Source: JAGOGN01 sp036652735 (GTDB lineage Bacteria > Bacillota > Clostridia > Lachnospirales > Lachnospiraceae). From it: 64,000 bases of DNA. Shown in pieces: positions 16,361-25,335 of the stretch. The position numbers and the translations under genes were made by a program. The stretch covers positions 5,321 to 69,320 of the forward strand of contig JAVVVI010000006.1 in the NCBI GenBank assembly GCA_036652735.1, read 5' to 3'. The number at the start of each line of letters is the position of its first letter. Position 1 is the stretch's first letter. The notes beneath the pieces were generated by a model that searched no databases, had not been told where the DNA came from, and worked only from the letters and a program-made list of their open reading frames with translations.

Positions 16361-17601
16361 TTGTTCTCCTCATTCATTTGATTCCAAAGAAGTGTTAACG
16401 CTGCTGTTACAGCGGATTCTCTTACCTTTTGTCTGGATGAAGTTCTGGATAGTTTCCGAACCTCTACCTTATTATGACTGGCACATCCAATGTACACAAG
16501 ACCCACCGGTGTCTGGGGCGTTCCACCATTTGGACCGGCAATACCTGTGATGGAAAGTGCATAATCACTGTTTGTAGCATTCCGACATCCAATTGCCATT
16601 TCTCTTGCAACCGCCTCACTTACCACACCATGGTTTCTAAGGGACTCTTCACTGACACCCAGAAGCTTTTGCTTGGAAGATTCGGAATATGTAATATAGC
16701 CTTCTTTTAATACCATTGATATTCCGGAAGCATTTACAAGACGACCGCAAAGAAGTCCGCCGGTACAGGATTCCGCGGTGGATATGGTTTTCTTGTGTTT
16801 CGTTAAAAATGCACAAATGGCATCTTCCAGCTCAATGGATTCTTCCATTGTAAAAATATGTTGATCAAAGCGCTTCTTTAGTTCCTCAATTACAGGTTCC
16901 ATTATCTCAAATGCCAGTTCCCTGGTCTGGGCTTTGGCACTTACCCTTAAATGCACTTCCCCTGTTTTGGCATAAGTCGCAATGGTGGGATTGGTCTGGG
17001 TTTCAATTAAATCCAGAATCTGCGTCTCCACGGAGCTCTCGCCTACATCCACTAATTTAATCATCCTGGACACGATTACTTCCTTGCTTTTATCCCTTAA
17101 ATAAGGATACACTGCGTTCTGAAACATGGGAATCAATTCGTTAGGAGGACCGGGCAGGAGGATTGCCGTGCAATTCTCCTCTTCCATAATAATTCCGGGA
17201 GCGGTTCCATTTTGATTGATTAGTACCTTACATCCTTCCGGAACCAGTGCCTGTTTTAAATTATTTGCAGTCATTTCTTTATTAAAACGTTGAAACGATG
17301 CAATTAAGGCCTCTTTTGCCTGTCTGTCTTCTATTAAATTCCTTTGAAAATAACCGGCCACCACTTCTTTTGTTAAATCATCCTGGGTAGGTCCAAGTCC
17401 TCCACTGAATAGAATGATATCACTTCGCTTTGCGGCAAGTTCAATTGTCTGTTCTAACCGTTCTCGATTATCCCCAACAACGGTTTGAAAATACATGGAT
17501 AATCCAAGGCCTGCACATTGTTCAGAAAGATAGGCAGCATTGGTATTAATAATATTACCCATTAAAATCTCAGTTCCTACACATATTATTTCTGCAATCA
17601 T
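16348..17601 (-). CDS. cinA: CinA-family protein (NMN amidohydrolase/competence-damage)
   Basis: 417 residues in two domains. The N-terminal MoaB/Mog-like COG1058 domain (1-170) starts AEIICVGTEILMGNIINTNAAYLSEQ and acts as an ADP-ribose pyrophosphatase in characterised homologues. The C-terminal PncC domain (about 255-417), with TAESCTGGLLCGRL and GIAGPNGGTPQTPVGLVYI, deamidates NMN for NAD recycling. The gene was also named for competence in streptococci; here it lies between pgsA and rsmD. Activity is inferred from the family. Confidence 0.94.
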   Translation of the reverse strand: MIAEIICVGTEILMGNIINTNAAYLSEQCAGLGLSMYFQTVVGDNRERLEQTIELAAKRSDIILFSGGLGPTQDDLTKEVVAGYFQRNLIEDRQAKEALIASFQRFNKEMTANNLKQALVPEGCKVLINQNGTAPGIIMEEENCTAILLPGPPNELIPMFQNAVYPYLRDKSKEVIVSRMIKLVDVGESSVETQILDLIETQTNPTIATYAKTGEVHLRVSAKAQTRELAFEIMEPVIEELKKRFDQHIFTMEESIELEDAICAFLTKHKKTISTAESCTGGLLCGRLVNASGISMVLKEGYITYSESSKQKLLGVSEESLRNHGVVSEAVAREMAIGCRNATNSDYALSITGIAGPNGGTPQTPVGLVYIGCASHNKVEVRKLSRTSSRQKVRESAVTAALTLLWNQMNEENKCEL

Positions 17602-17610
17602 CCTGTCTCC

Positions 17611-18153
17611 TTACTTCTGTTCATTTAATACACTTCTATTTTGAATCAGATAATCCACAAGTGATATGATGGTCAAGGTTACCGCTAAACCAATAAGAAT
17701 CCATTCGATTAAATGATAAATTGGATGTTGTATGTGAAGAATTAACACAATAACCATAACCATTTGGGTGGTTGTCTTTAATTTACCCCAGATTCCTGCT
17801 GCAATTACAATGTTGTTATCCGATGCAATCAAACGAAAACCGGAGATAATAAATTCTCTGCAAATAATAATTAAAACAACCCAAGCCGGAATTAATTTTA
17901 AATCCATTAAACAGATAATGGCAGAGCATACTAATAGCTTATCGGCTAAGGGATCCATAAATTTTCCGAAATTGGTTACCAAATTGTATTTTCTGGCAAT
18001 TTTTCCATCCAATAAATCCGTGAGACTGGCAACAACAAAGATTACCAATGCGATATAGTTTCCATAACCCGGAAAATAAGGTGCCAGTAAAAAGAATACA
18101 AAAAAGGGAATTAAAATTACTCGAAATATAGTTAACTTATTAGGTAAATTCAT
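17611..18153 (-). CDS. pgsA: CDP-diacylglycerol--glycerol-3-phosphate 3-phosphatidyltransferase
   Basis: Membrane enzyme making phosphatidylglycerol phosphate. 180 residues with about four hydrophobic segments. The CDP-alcohol phosphotransferase motif DxxDGxxARxxxxxxxxGxxxDxxxD is fully present (in SLTDLLDGKIARKYN and FGKFMDPLADK). It lies between rimO and cinA, a common Firmicute arrangement, one base after the rimO stop. Confidence 0.96.
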   Translation of the reverse strand: MNLPNKLTIFRVILIPFFVFFLLAPYFPGYGNYIALVIFVVASLTDLLDGKIARKYNLVTNFGKFMDPLADKLLVCSAIICLMDLKLIPAWVVLIIICREFIISGFRLIASDNNIVIAAGIWGKLKTTTQMVMVIVLILHIQHPIYHLIEWILIGLAVTLTIISLVDYLIQNRSVLNEQK

Positions 18154-18154
18154 A

Positions 18155-19477
18155 TTAAACGATCTCTCCTATCAAATCATATTCATATGCACCGGTTACG
18201 TTTACACGTACAAAATCACCGGTCATAAGTTCTTCTTCTGTTGTAATAAATAGATATCCGTCAATATCCGGTGCATCTCGGTATGTTCTTGCCACATAAG
18301 AATGTTCCTCTTGAACTTTACCTTCAATCATCACCAAATAGGTCTCTCCAATTAAAGATACATTCTTTTGTGCAATCATGGTTTCCGATAATTCCATTAG
18401 CTCTCCACGCCATAGTTCACTTAGTTCTTCCGGAACCTGATTTGGAAACTGAATGGATGGAGTATCTTCTTCCGGTGAATAATTAAAGACTCCCAAACGT
18501 TCAAACTTCATGTCCTGAATAAACCTTAAGAGTTCTTGGTGTTCTTCTTCTGTCTCTCCTGGAAATCCACTAATCAGTGTTGTACGAATACAAATATCCG
18601 GTATTTTTTCCCGTAGCGTTTGAATTTTTTCCACTAATTCATTGTGAGTGGTGCGTCGTCCCATGCTCTTTAGAATTTTATCACTGGAATGTTGAATTGG
18701 CATATCAAGATAATGACATACTTTTTCATTCCGTAAAATGGATGCAATCAAGGTATCGTCAATCTCTTCCGGATAACAATACAGAATACGGATCCACACC
18801 AAGCCCTCTAATTTATTTAACTGATCCAAGAGTTTATATAACGATTTTTCACCATACAAATCCATTCCATAAAGGGTGGTTTCCTGGGCTACAAGAATTA
18901 ATTCTTTTACACCGCCCTCCACTAAGGTACGTGCCTGTTCCACAAGCTCCTCTATTGGTACACTGCGGTAAGGGCCTCTAATTTGTGGTATAATGCAATA
19001 GGTACAATTCTTATTGCAGCCTTCCGCAATTTTTAAATGTGCAAAATGCCCGGGAGTAGATAAAATCCGCTTGGTTTTCTGGCTTGGAAGGGAGGTAAGC
19101 GTGTGAAATACCTTGACACAGTCTCCCTTTAAGGTGCGTTCCAAGGCTGCTGCAATTTCATCATATGAATTTGTTCCTAATAGTGCATCCACTTCCGGAA
19201 TCTCTGTTAAAATCTCATTCTGATAACGCTGTGCAAGGCAGCCGGTTACAATTAAAGCTTTGCACTTTCCTTCTTCCTTCCATTTTGCCATTTCCAGAAT
19301 GGTTTCAATGCTTTCTTCTTTTGCATCGCGAATAAAGCAGCAGGAATTCACAATAATGATATCCGCTTCTTCTTCAACATCGGTAAATTCGTAGCCGGAT
19401 TCTGCCAGCATTCCTAACATAAATTCAGTATCCACCAGGTTTTTATCGCAGCCAAGGGATATAAATAATACCTTCAT
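18155..19477 (-). CDS. rimO: Ribosomal protein S12 methylthiotransferase RimO
   Basis: Radical-SAM enzyme that methylthiolates Asp of ribosomal protein S12. 440 residues. N-terminal UPF0004 domain with three cluster cysteines (ISLGCDKNLVDTE, VNSCCFI, VTGCLAQ), radical-SAM motif Cys154-Cys158-Cys161 (CNKNCTYC) followed by IIPQIRGPYRS, and a C-terminal TRAM domain. SLGCDKNLVD distinguishes it from MiaB, which is encoded separately at 40.0 kb. Confidence 0.96.
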   Translation of the reverse strand: MKVLFISLGCDKNLVDTEFMLGMLAESGYEFTDVEEEADIIIVNSCCFIRDAKEESIETILEMAKWKEEGKCKALIVTGCLAQRYQNEILTEIPEVDALLGTNSYDEIAAALERTLKGDCVKVFHTLTSLPSQKTKRILSTPGHFAHLKIAEGCNKNCTYCIIPQIRGPYRSVPIEELVEQARTLVEGGVKELILVAQETTLYGMDLYGEKSLYKLLDQLNKLEGLVWIRILYCYPEEIDDTLIASILRNEKVCHYLDMPIQHSSDKILKSMGRRTTHNELVEKIQTLREKIPDICIRTTLISGFPGETEEEHQELLRFIQDMKFERLGVFNYSPEEDTPSIQFPNQVPEELSELWRGELMELSETMIAQKNVSLIGETYLVMIEGKVQEEHSYVARTYRDAPDIDGYLFITTEEELMTGDFVRVNVTGAYEYDLIGEIV

Positions 19478-19492
19478 ATCAATTACTCCCTG

Positions 19493-19726
19493 TTATTCTT
19501 CATCTGTGACAATCTTAACTTCACCTTTGTACAATTCTTCTACGGCAATGGAAAAAGGTTTGTTGCAGGATGCTTTTACCTTTGGTTCCGCCCCATCAAT
19601 AAGTTGGCGTGCTCTTTTTGCTGTTGCAATAACGATGGAATAACGGCTGTTAACCACTGGTTCTTCCCCAATTTCAACCTCACTATTTACGACTTTCATT
19701 AAATCAGTATAAGATGGATGTAACAT
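19493..19726 (-). CDS. rpoZ: RNA polymerase omega subunit
   Basis: Small subunit that helps assemble RNA polymerase. 77 residues. Recognised by NSRYSIVIATAKRARQLIDGAEP, the conserved omega core. It follows gmk after 2 nt, the conserved gmk-rpoZ pair. The acidic C-terminus is typical of Firmicute omega. Confidence 0.95.
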   Translation of the reverse strand: MLHPSYTDLMKVVNSEVEIGEEPVVNSRYSIVIATAKRARQLIDGAEPKVKASCNKPFSIAVEELYKGEVKIVTDEE

Positions 19727-19728
19727 AT

Positions 19729-20367
19729 TTATTCTCCTTTCGAAAAAGCCTTTAGCTGCTCTTTCATTGCAGTAATAACTGCAATATTGCGATTTGTTTT
19801 ATAGTGTTCATTGTCAATCATTGTATGCACTTGCTCCACGCATACCTCTAAGTTATCATTGATAACAAGATAGTCATAGTCCTTCATATAATCGGCTTCT
19901 TTATATGCTTGTGAAAGCCTGGATAGAATAGTCGCCGTCTCTTCTGTTCCTCGTAAAGACAGGCGTTCTTTTAAAAGTTCCGCACTTGGAGGTGTCACAA
20001 ATAAAAGCAGGGTATCCGGAAATCGTTTCTTAATCTGCAAGGCTCCCTGTGTTTCAATTTCTAAAATCACATCGGTCCCTTCTTCCAGACATTTGTTGAC
20101 ATAACTCTTGGGCGTACCATAATAATTCCCAACATACTGCGCATATTCAATTAGTTCGTCCTGTTGAATCATTTGTAAAAATTCTTCTTTTGTTTTAAAG
20201 AAATATTCTCTGCCTTCTGCTTCTCCCACTCGTGGTGCACGTGTTGTTGCAGAAATTGAAAGTCCATATTGTTCCGGATACTGTGCAAGTAATTTCTTCA
20301 TAATGGTTCCTTTTCCGGAACCGGAAAATCCGGAAAGTACAACTAAAATCCCTTTTTTATTCTCCAT
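19729..20367 (-). CDS. gmk: Guanylate kinase
   Basis: Phosphorylates GMP to GDP with ATP. About 212 residues from ATG at 20367, which gives the usual N-terminus MENKKGILVVLSGFSG; a longer start at 20397 is open. P-loop GFSGSGKGT (about 12-20), GMP-binding ISATTRAPRVGEAEGREYFF, and a lid region further on. It overlaps the remA end by 11 nt and sits in the yicC-remA-gmk-rpoZ unit. Confidence 0.95.
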   Translation of the reverse strand: MENKKGILVVLSGFSGSGKGTIMKKLLAQYPEQYGLSISATTRAPRVGEAEGREYFFKTKEEFLQMIQQDELIEYAQYVGNYYGTPKSYVNKCLEEGTDVILEIETQGALQIKKRFPDTLLLFVTPPSAELLKERLSLRGTEETATILSRLSQAYKEADYMKDYDYLVINDNLEVCVEQVHTMIDNEHYKTNRNIAVITAMKEQLKAFSKGE

Positions 20368-20626
20368 TATTTTTTTCTTCCACTCCATTTCCCTCATTAA
20401 ACCTTGTTGTCAATGTATCCGGAAGTAAGGCAGATAGCACAATAAGGTTTGCATCTGTAATAATAATGGCACGGGTTCTTCTCCCTTGTGTGGCATCAAT
20501 TATAAGTTCTTCTTCTTTTGCTTTTTGAATCAATCGTTTTGCCGGTGCGGAATCCGGATTTATGATACTCACCACTTTACCGGTATTTACCGTGTTTCCA
20601 AACCCAATATTCATAAGTTTTGGCAT
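20357..20626 (-). CDS. remA: RemA-like regulatory protein (DUF370)
   Basis: DNA-binding regulator; in B. subtilis RemA activates biofilm-matrix genes. 89 residues, equal to the B. subtilis length. Conserved core: NIGFGNTVNTGKVVSIINPDSAPAKR (in two parts) and DATQGRRTRAIIITD. Located between yicC and gmk, its conserved place across Firmicutes, although the regulon in this organism is unknown. Confidence 0.94.
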   Translation of the reverse strand: MPKLMNIGFGNTVNTGKVVSIINPDSAPAKRLIQKAKEEELIIDATQGRRTRAIIITDANLIVLSALLPDTLTTRFNEGNGVEEKNNGE

Positions 20627-20637
20627 CTGATCACATC

Positions 20638-21516
20638 CTATTCAATATTTTGAATTTGTTCTCTTACCTTTTCAATATTTGTCTTAAGCTCAATTCCAAT
20701 GTTTGAAATGGACAAATCATTTGATTTTGAAAGAATCGTATTCGCTTCCCGATTCATTTCCTGCGCAATAAAATCCAGTTTTCGTCCGATACTTCCGCCT
20801 TGAAGTAACGTCTCGCGGGTGCTTTGAATATGACTCTTCAAACGAACGGTTTCTTCATCTACACAAATTTTGTCGGCAAAAATTGTGATTTCAGTGGCTA
20901 ATCGACTCTCATCGAGTTTTACATCTCCTAATAAATCAGCAACTTTTTCGCCTAATTTTTTACGATACTCCCTCATAATCTCAGGAGATCTTTCATCGAT
21001 AAAAGTTACACAGGCATCCATTTCATTTAATTTTTCCAATAAATCAATCTTTAAATGTTCCCCTTCCTCCTGTCGGCTTTGGGAAAATTCTAAGGCTGCA
21101 TTTGTAATTCCTTTTTCCAAAAAGGCCCACAGTTCCGCCTCATTCACTGACTGCTCTTCCATTGAAAAAACTTCCGGGAATCTGGATAATGTTGATACAC
21201 GAACATCATTTTGCAACTGAAAAGTATCTGCAATTTGATTCAGGTAGTTCAAATATTCTGCCGCTAAATCTTCGTTATACTTAACGGTCATCTTACCTTC
21301 CGAAGAGTCTTCGTAGGAGATAAAGACATCTACTTTTCCACGCTGCATATAGTTTTTTAAAAGTGTTCGTATTGCACTATCAAAAAAATTAAGTTTTTTC
21401 GGCATTTTTAAATTGATATCAAGGTATCTGTGGTTTACGGATTTGAGTTCTACCGTAAATTTTCGATTTTCATCTGAAATCTCACATCGTCCGAATCCGG
21501 TCATGCTTTTAATCAT
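20638..21516 (-). CDS. yicC: YicC family endoribonuclease
   Basis: 292 residues, the family length, from ATG at 21516 with GGAGG. N-terminal IKSMTGFGRCEI signature and C-terminal DUF1732 domain ending in DLSISNIGIELKTNIEKVREQIQNIE. YicC proteins have been reported as endoribonucleases; the target here is unknown. First gene of a long run (yicC-remA-gmk-rpoZ-rimO-pgsA-cinA-rsmD-coaD) behind a strong promoter. Confidence 0.93.
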   Translation of the reverse strand: MIKSMTGFGRCEISDENRKFTVELKSVNHRYLDINLKMPKKLNFFDSAIRTLLKNYMQRGKVDVFISYEDSSEGKMTVKYNEDLAAEYLNYLNQIADTFQLQNDVRVSTLSRFPEVFSMEEQSVNEAELWAFLEKGITNAALEFSQSRQEEGEHLKIDLLEKLNEMDACVTFIDERSPEIMREYRKKLGEKVADLLGDVKLDESRLATEITIFADKICVDEETVRLKSHIQSTRETLLQGGSIGRKLDFIAQEMNREANTILSKSNDLSISNIGIELKTNIEKVREQIQNIE

Positions 21517-21556
21517 GTTTCCTCCTATCCAATTCATTTATCTTCTGTGTTTTCTT

Positions 21557-21586
21557 TGCATGTCTGTTTGAAAGAAACTGCATGCA
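21557..21586 (-). promoter_or_regulatory. Stem-loop in yicC leader
   Basis: In the 5' UTR of yicC, TGCATG (21557-21562) pairs with CATGCA (21581-21586) and GTTT (21566-21569) with AAAC (21575-21578), an imperfect hairpin with a GAAAG loop. No U-run follows, so it is more likely a stabilising or regulatory element than a terminator. Confidence 0.35.
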
Positions 21587-21597
21587 TAGATACATTT

Positions 21598-21626
21598 ATT
21601 ATAGTTTATTATTCGTCACAAGTCAA
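21598..21626 (-). promoter_or_regulatory. yicC promoter, sigma-A type
   Basis: Minus strand TTGACT (21621-21626), 17-bp spacer, TATAAT (21598-21603), close to consensus. Drives the long yicC-to-coaD run; the leader is about 75 nt. Confidence 0.85.
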
Positions 21627-21630
21627 ATAT

Positions 21631-23424
21631 TTACTTTCTAAGAGCCTTTGCGGGTTCGATATGAAGTAAGGGATAACTTGCGACAGTGCTAATTGCCAGA
21701 ATCGAAAGAAAGGCAGCAATCACCGTTCCCATTAGTTGCAGAACCGATATGGAAAAATCCAAGGAAAAGAACTTACAGCAGCAAGAACTACATGCAAGAA
21801 AACTTAAGGACACAAATGCGGAAAGGAAAGACAATACTATATTTTCCACCATCAGAATTGAAAAAATACCACCTTTGGAATATCCAAGGGAAGACAATAA
21901 CCCGACTTCATGATAGCGGGAATTTTGTAACTTTATCAGAAGAATGGTACATAAAAAGAACCCTGCCAGGAGCAGGAACACAGAGATCATAAAAAACAAC
22001 TGATTCAGGCTGTGGAACGTGGTCTCAAGTGCCGCTGCTTCTACTGCGGCATCTTTGGTTTGGATCTGATTTGATTTCAGTTTCTTACTAACCGAAACTA
22101 TATCGGAGAATTCTTTCACTTCATAGCTGATTCCATAACTTTGTTTCCGGTTCATATTTTTATATAACGTTTGTTCGACATTGGAACTTAGGAAAAAATC
22201 ATCATAATTTTCATTAAAAATTCCACTTATGGTAAGAATCTGTGTTATTCCATTACAAGTGAACTGGATGGTCTCTCCTATTAATTGATCAATATCTTCC
22301 TTGAATTTTTTAGCAAGACTTGGGGTAAGCGCAATTTCATTTTTTCCAAATTCAGGCATGCGTCCATAGGACATGGATTTTGTTGCCTTTGAATCCGGGA
22401 ATTTTTCTGAAATAGTCTCCGTTCGCTCCCCAGCAGACAAGGTGATATCCTTTAATACATATTGATAATACACCCGTTCTATTCGTTTATCTTTTTTTAG
22501 AAAGTGCAATAGCGTCTCATCAAAACAACCCTTTATAAATCCACTGTTATAGGCTGTATTTTTTCTTTGAAAATCGGCAATTGAATGATCCATTACAGTT
22601 CCAAAGGATAGCGAAAAAAGAAACGCCAATAATCCTATGGAAATGGCAATTGATATGGCAAGATAACGTTTGAAATGCACCTTAAAATTCTTGAAACTAT
22701 GGGATAGAAAGATATGTTTTACATTGGGCTTAAGAATCAGCTTCCCCGTAGTTACCGGATTCGGGTCAGCTGGCTGTTCCGAATGAATCTGCTTCCCTTT
22801 TAGATGAATTACTTCATTGGCATAAGCACAGATTTTTTCATCATGTGTAATGACAATGACTAACTTCTCCTGTGCGATTTCACTAAGTACCTCCATGATT
22901 TCATTGGAGGTGTTTCGATCCAGGGCACCGGTGGGCTCATCGGCAAGTATTATTTGAGGATTCCCCATTAATGCCCTTGCGATTGCCACACGCTGTTTTT
23001 GTCCGCCGGAAAGATGTTCGATTTTTTCATGGACTTTTTCGGAAAGTCCAATTCGCTCCAGTATGGTTTGTGCTTTAGAAATCGTTTGCTCCGATGGGGC
23101 ATTGGACAGTTCACAAGCAAGCATAACATTTTCCAGCACGGTATAGCCCTTTAGAAGATGGTAATTTTGGAAAACAAATCCAATGTTATCTTTTCGATAC
23201 GTACATAGTTCTGCTGCATTCATTGTATGAATGGATGTGGAGCCAACCAGCAGCTCCCCTTCATACTGGGAATCAAATCCTGCAAGAAGGTTGAGTAATG
23301 TTGTTTTTCCACTTCCGGATGGTCCCATTAGACACACAATTCCTTTTTCCGGGAACGTGTAATGAATCTGTTCCAGAATGGTTGTGCCTGCATATTGTTT
23401 AGTTAGATTTTTTATTGTAATCAT
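21631..23424 (-). CDS. ABC transporter, fused ATP-binding and FtsX-like permease
   Basis: 597 residues. ATP-binding domain (1-225): Walker A GPSGSGKT at 34-41, signature LSGGQ near 139, Walker B IILADEPT and H-loop ITHDE. Then a MacB/FtsX-type permease with one TM near 260 (YLAISIAISIGLLAFLFSLSF), an extracytoplasmic domain (about 280-460) and three C-terminal TMs. It ends with PLLHIEPAKALRK, typical of FtsX permeases. It resembles MacB/LolCDE-like or peptide-resistance transporters; the substrate is unknown. It is a single-gene unit, divergent from rqcH, with no linked two-component system. Confidence 0.88.
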   Translation of the reverse strand: MITIKNLTKQYAGTTILEQIHYTFPEKGIVCLMGPSGSGKTTLLNLLAGFDSQYEGELLVGSTSIHTMNAAELCTYRKDNIGFVFQNYHLLKGYTVLENVMLACELSNAPSEQTISKAQTILERIGLSEKVHEKIEHLSGGQKQRVAIARALMGNPQIILADEPTGALDRNTSNEIMEVLSEIAQEKLVIVITHDEKICAYANEVIHLKGKQIHSEQPADPNPVTTGKLILKPNVKHIFLSHSFKNFKVHFKRYLAISIAISIGLLAFLFSLSFGTVMDHSIADFQRKNTAYNSGFIKGCFDETLLHFLKKDKRIERVYYQYVLKDITLSAGERTETISEKFPDSKATKSMSYGRMPEFGKNEIALTPSLAKKFKEDIDQLIGETIQFTCNGITQILTISGIFNENYDDFFLSSNVEQTLYKNMNRKQSYGISYEVKEFSDIVSVSKKLKSNQIQTKDAAVEAAALETTFHSLNQLFFMISVFLLLAGFFLCTILLIKLQNSRYHEVGLLSSLGYSKGGIFSILMVENIVLSFLSAFVSLSFLACSSCCCKFFSLDFSISVLQLMGTVIAAFLSILAISTVASYPLLHIEPAKALRK

Positions 23425-23535
23425 AGCTTCTCCTTTAGTTGTTCTTCACTTAGTGTAGCAAAGAACAGATAAATTCTATGTTAAGGACTACAATGAAATA
23501 TCCTTGGGGTTATGTACTTCTCTTCTTATTTAGTA

Positions 23536-23541
23536 TATAAT
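23536..23541 (+). promoter_or_regulatory. -10 box of the rqcH promoter
   Basis: TATAAT at 23536-23541; the best upstream match at 17-bp spacing (TGTACT) is weak. Transcription would start near 23548, giving a leader of about 45 nt before AAGGAG and the start codon. Confidence 0.5.
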
Positions 23542-23592
23542 AGACTTCTAGTTTGAAAAAAAAGACTGAAAGAGAACTTGTAAGGAGATAAT

Positions 23593-25335
23593 ATGGCATT
23601 TGACGGAACCACAATTGCAGCAATTGTACATGAATTAAATGAAACAATTCTAAATGGACGAATTAGTAAAATTGCACAACCGGAGACGGATGAGTTGATT
23701 CTAACAATAAAAGGACAGTTGGGACAGGAACGCTTGCTTCTTTCTGCCAGCGCTTCTCTTCCACTGATTTATTTAACCAGTGAAAATAAACAAAGTCCAA
23801 TGACTGCTCCTAATTTCTGTATGTTATTAAGAAAACATATTGCGAATGGCAGAATCACAAAGATTTTCCAGCCGGATTTTGAACGAATCATTAACTTTGA
23901 AATTGAACATCTAAATGAAATGGGGGATCCTGCCAAAAAGAATTTGATTGTTGAATTAATGGGCAAGCACAGTAATATTATATTCTGTGATGAGGATGGA
24001 AAAATTATTGATTCCATTAAGCATATTTCGGCACAGACCAGTTCTGTACGGGAAGTTCTGCCTGGAAGAGACTATTTTATTCCAAAGACGCAGGAAAAGT
24101 TCAACCCACTGCTTACATCGGAAGAGGAATTTACGACTGCTGTTTTTAGTAAGCCGGTCTCACTTTGTACTGCACTCTATACGACCTATACCGGAATCAG
24201 TCCTTTGATTGCCTCTGAAATCTGCTACCGTGCTGGAATTGATGGGGATTTAAGCAAAGATGCACTCAATGACTCCCAGCGCCATCATTTGTATCATATG
24301 TTTCAACTATTGATGGAGGATATAGAAGCAAACCATGTGCATCCCAACATTGTATTAATTGGAGAGGAACCACTGGAGTACGCTGTCTTTGAATTACAAC
24401 AATACCAAGATGCGGATAAAACCTACGATCCCTCTATTTCTAAAATATTACAGCAGTTCTATTCCCTTAAGAACAGTTACACAAGAATTCGGCAAAAATC
24501 TGTGGATCTTCGTAAAATTGTAAACACAGCTTTGGAACGAAATCTTAAAAAATATGATTTACAGTTAAAACAATTAAAGGATACCCAGAAACGAGAGAAC
24601 TATAAAGTATATGGTGAATTAATTCATACCTATGGATATCAATTAGACCAGGGAATCTCCTCTTTTGAAGCAGAGAACTATTATACGAATAAAAAAATAA
24701 CCATTCCATTGGATCCACAGCTCACGCCCCAGGAAAATGCGTTGAAATACTTTGAACGATATAACAAGTTAAAACGTACCTTTGAAGCATTAACGGAACT
24801 TACCATTACAACCAAGGAAGAAATCAACCATCTGGAATCCATTGCTAACTCTCTTGAAATAGCAAGGAAGGAAGATGACCTTGCTCAAATTAAACTAGAA
24901 CTAACCGATTGTGGTTATATTCGCAGAAAAGGTCCCCAGAAAAAGATTAAAATTAAAAGTACACCCTTCCACTATCGTTCCCAGGATGGGTTTGATATTT
25001 ATGTTGGAAAAAATAACTACCAAAATGATGAACTTACCTTTAAATTTGCCAATGGTGGGGACTGGTGGTTCCATGCAAAAGCAATTCCCGGCTCCCATGT
25101 AATTGTAAAATCAGAGGGAAGAGAATTAACGGACCGGACCTTTGAGGAAGCTGCTCGTCTTGCAGGTTATTATTCCAAGGGACGTGGAAATGACAAAGTT
25201 GAGATTGATTATCTTAAACGAAAAGATGTAAAGAAACCAAACGGGTCCAAACCGGGATTTGTTGTATATTATACTAATTTTTCAATGACTATTTCTCCGG
25301 ATATTGCCGGAATGGAGGAAGTGCTGCCTATCTAA
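23593..25335 (+). CDS. rqcH: Rqc2 homologue RqcH (NFACT, fibronectin-binding-like)
   Basis: Ribosome quality control factor: binds stalled 50S subunits and recruits tRNA-Ala to add alanine tails. 580 residues: NFACT-N (about 1-180, MAFDGTTIAAIVHELN), coiled-coil middle (about 280-430) and NFACT-R (about 450-565: DIYVGKNNYQNDELTF and DWWFHAKAIPGSHVIV). Glu97-Arg98 (FERI) stand where B. subtilis RqcH has Asp97-Arg98, needed for tailing; I recall Glu as common in Clostridia. AAGGAG before ATG. Its last 8 nt overlap the convergent lipoprotein gene. Confidence 0.94.
   Translation: MAFDGTTIAAIVHELNETILNGRISKIAQPETDELILTIKGQLGQERLLLSASASLPLIYLTSENKQSPMTAPNFCMLLRKHIANGRITKIFQPDFERIINFEIEHLNEMGDPAKKNLIVELMGKHSNIIFCDEDGKIIDSIKHISAQTSSVREVLPGRDYFIPKTQEKFNPLLTSEEEFTTAVFSKPVSLCTALYTTYTGISPLIASEICYRAGIDGDLSKDALNDSQRHHLYHMFQLLMEDIEANHVHPNIVLIGEEPLEYAVFELQQYQDADKTYDPSISKILQQFYSLKNSYTRIRQKSVDLRKIVNTALERNLKKYDLQLKQLKDTQKRENYKVYGELIHTYGYQLDQGISSFEAENYYTNKKITIPLDPQLTPQENALKYFERYNKLKRTFEALTELTITTKEEINHLESIANSLEIARKEDDLAQIKLELTDCGYIRRKGPQKKIKIKSTPFHYRSQDGFDIYVGKNNYQNDELTFKFANGGDWWFHAKAIPGSHVIVKSEGRELTDRTFEEAARLAGYYSKGRGNDKVEIDYLKRKDVKKPNGSKPGFVVYYTNFSMTISPDIAGMEEVLPI

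Noticed and set aside
23689..23920. Loss of the conserved RqcH Asp97
   Set aside because: Glu97-Arg98 is a conservative change that I recall as common in clostridial homologues, so not treated as a defect.
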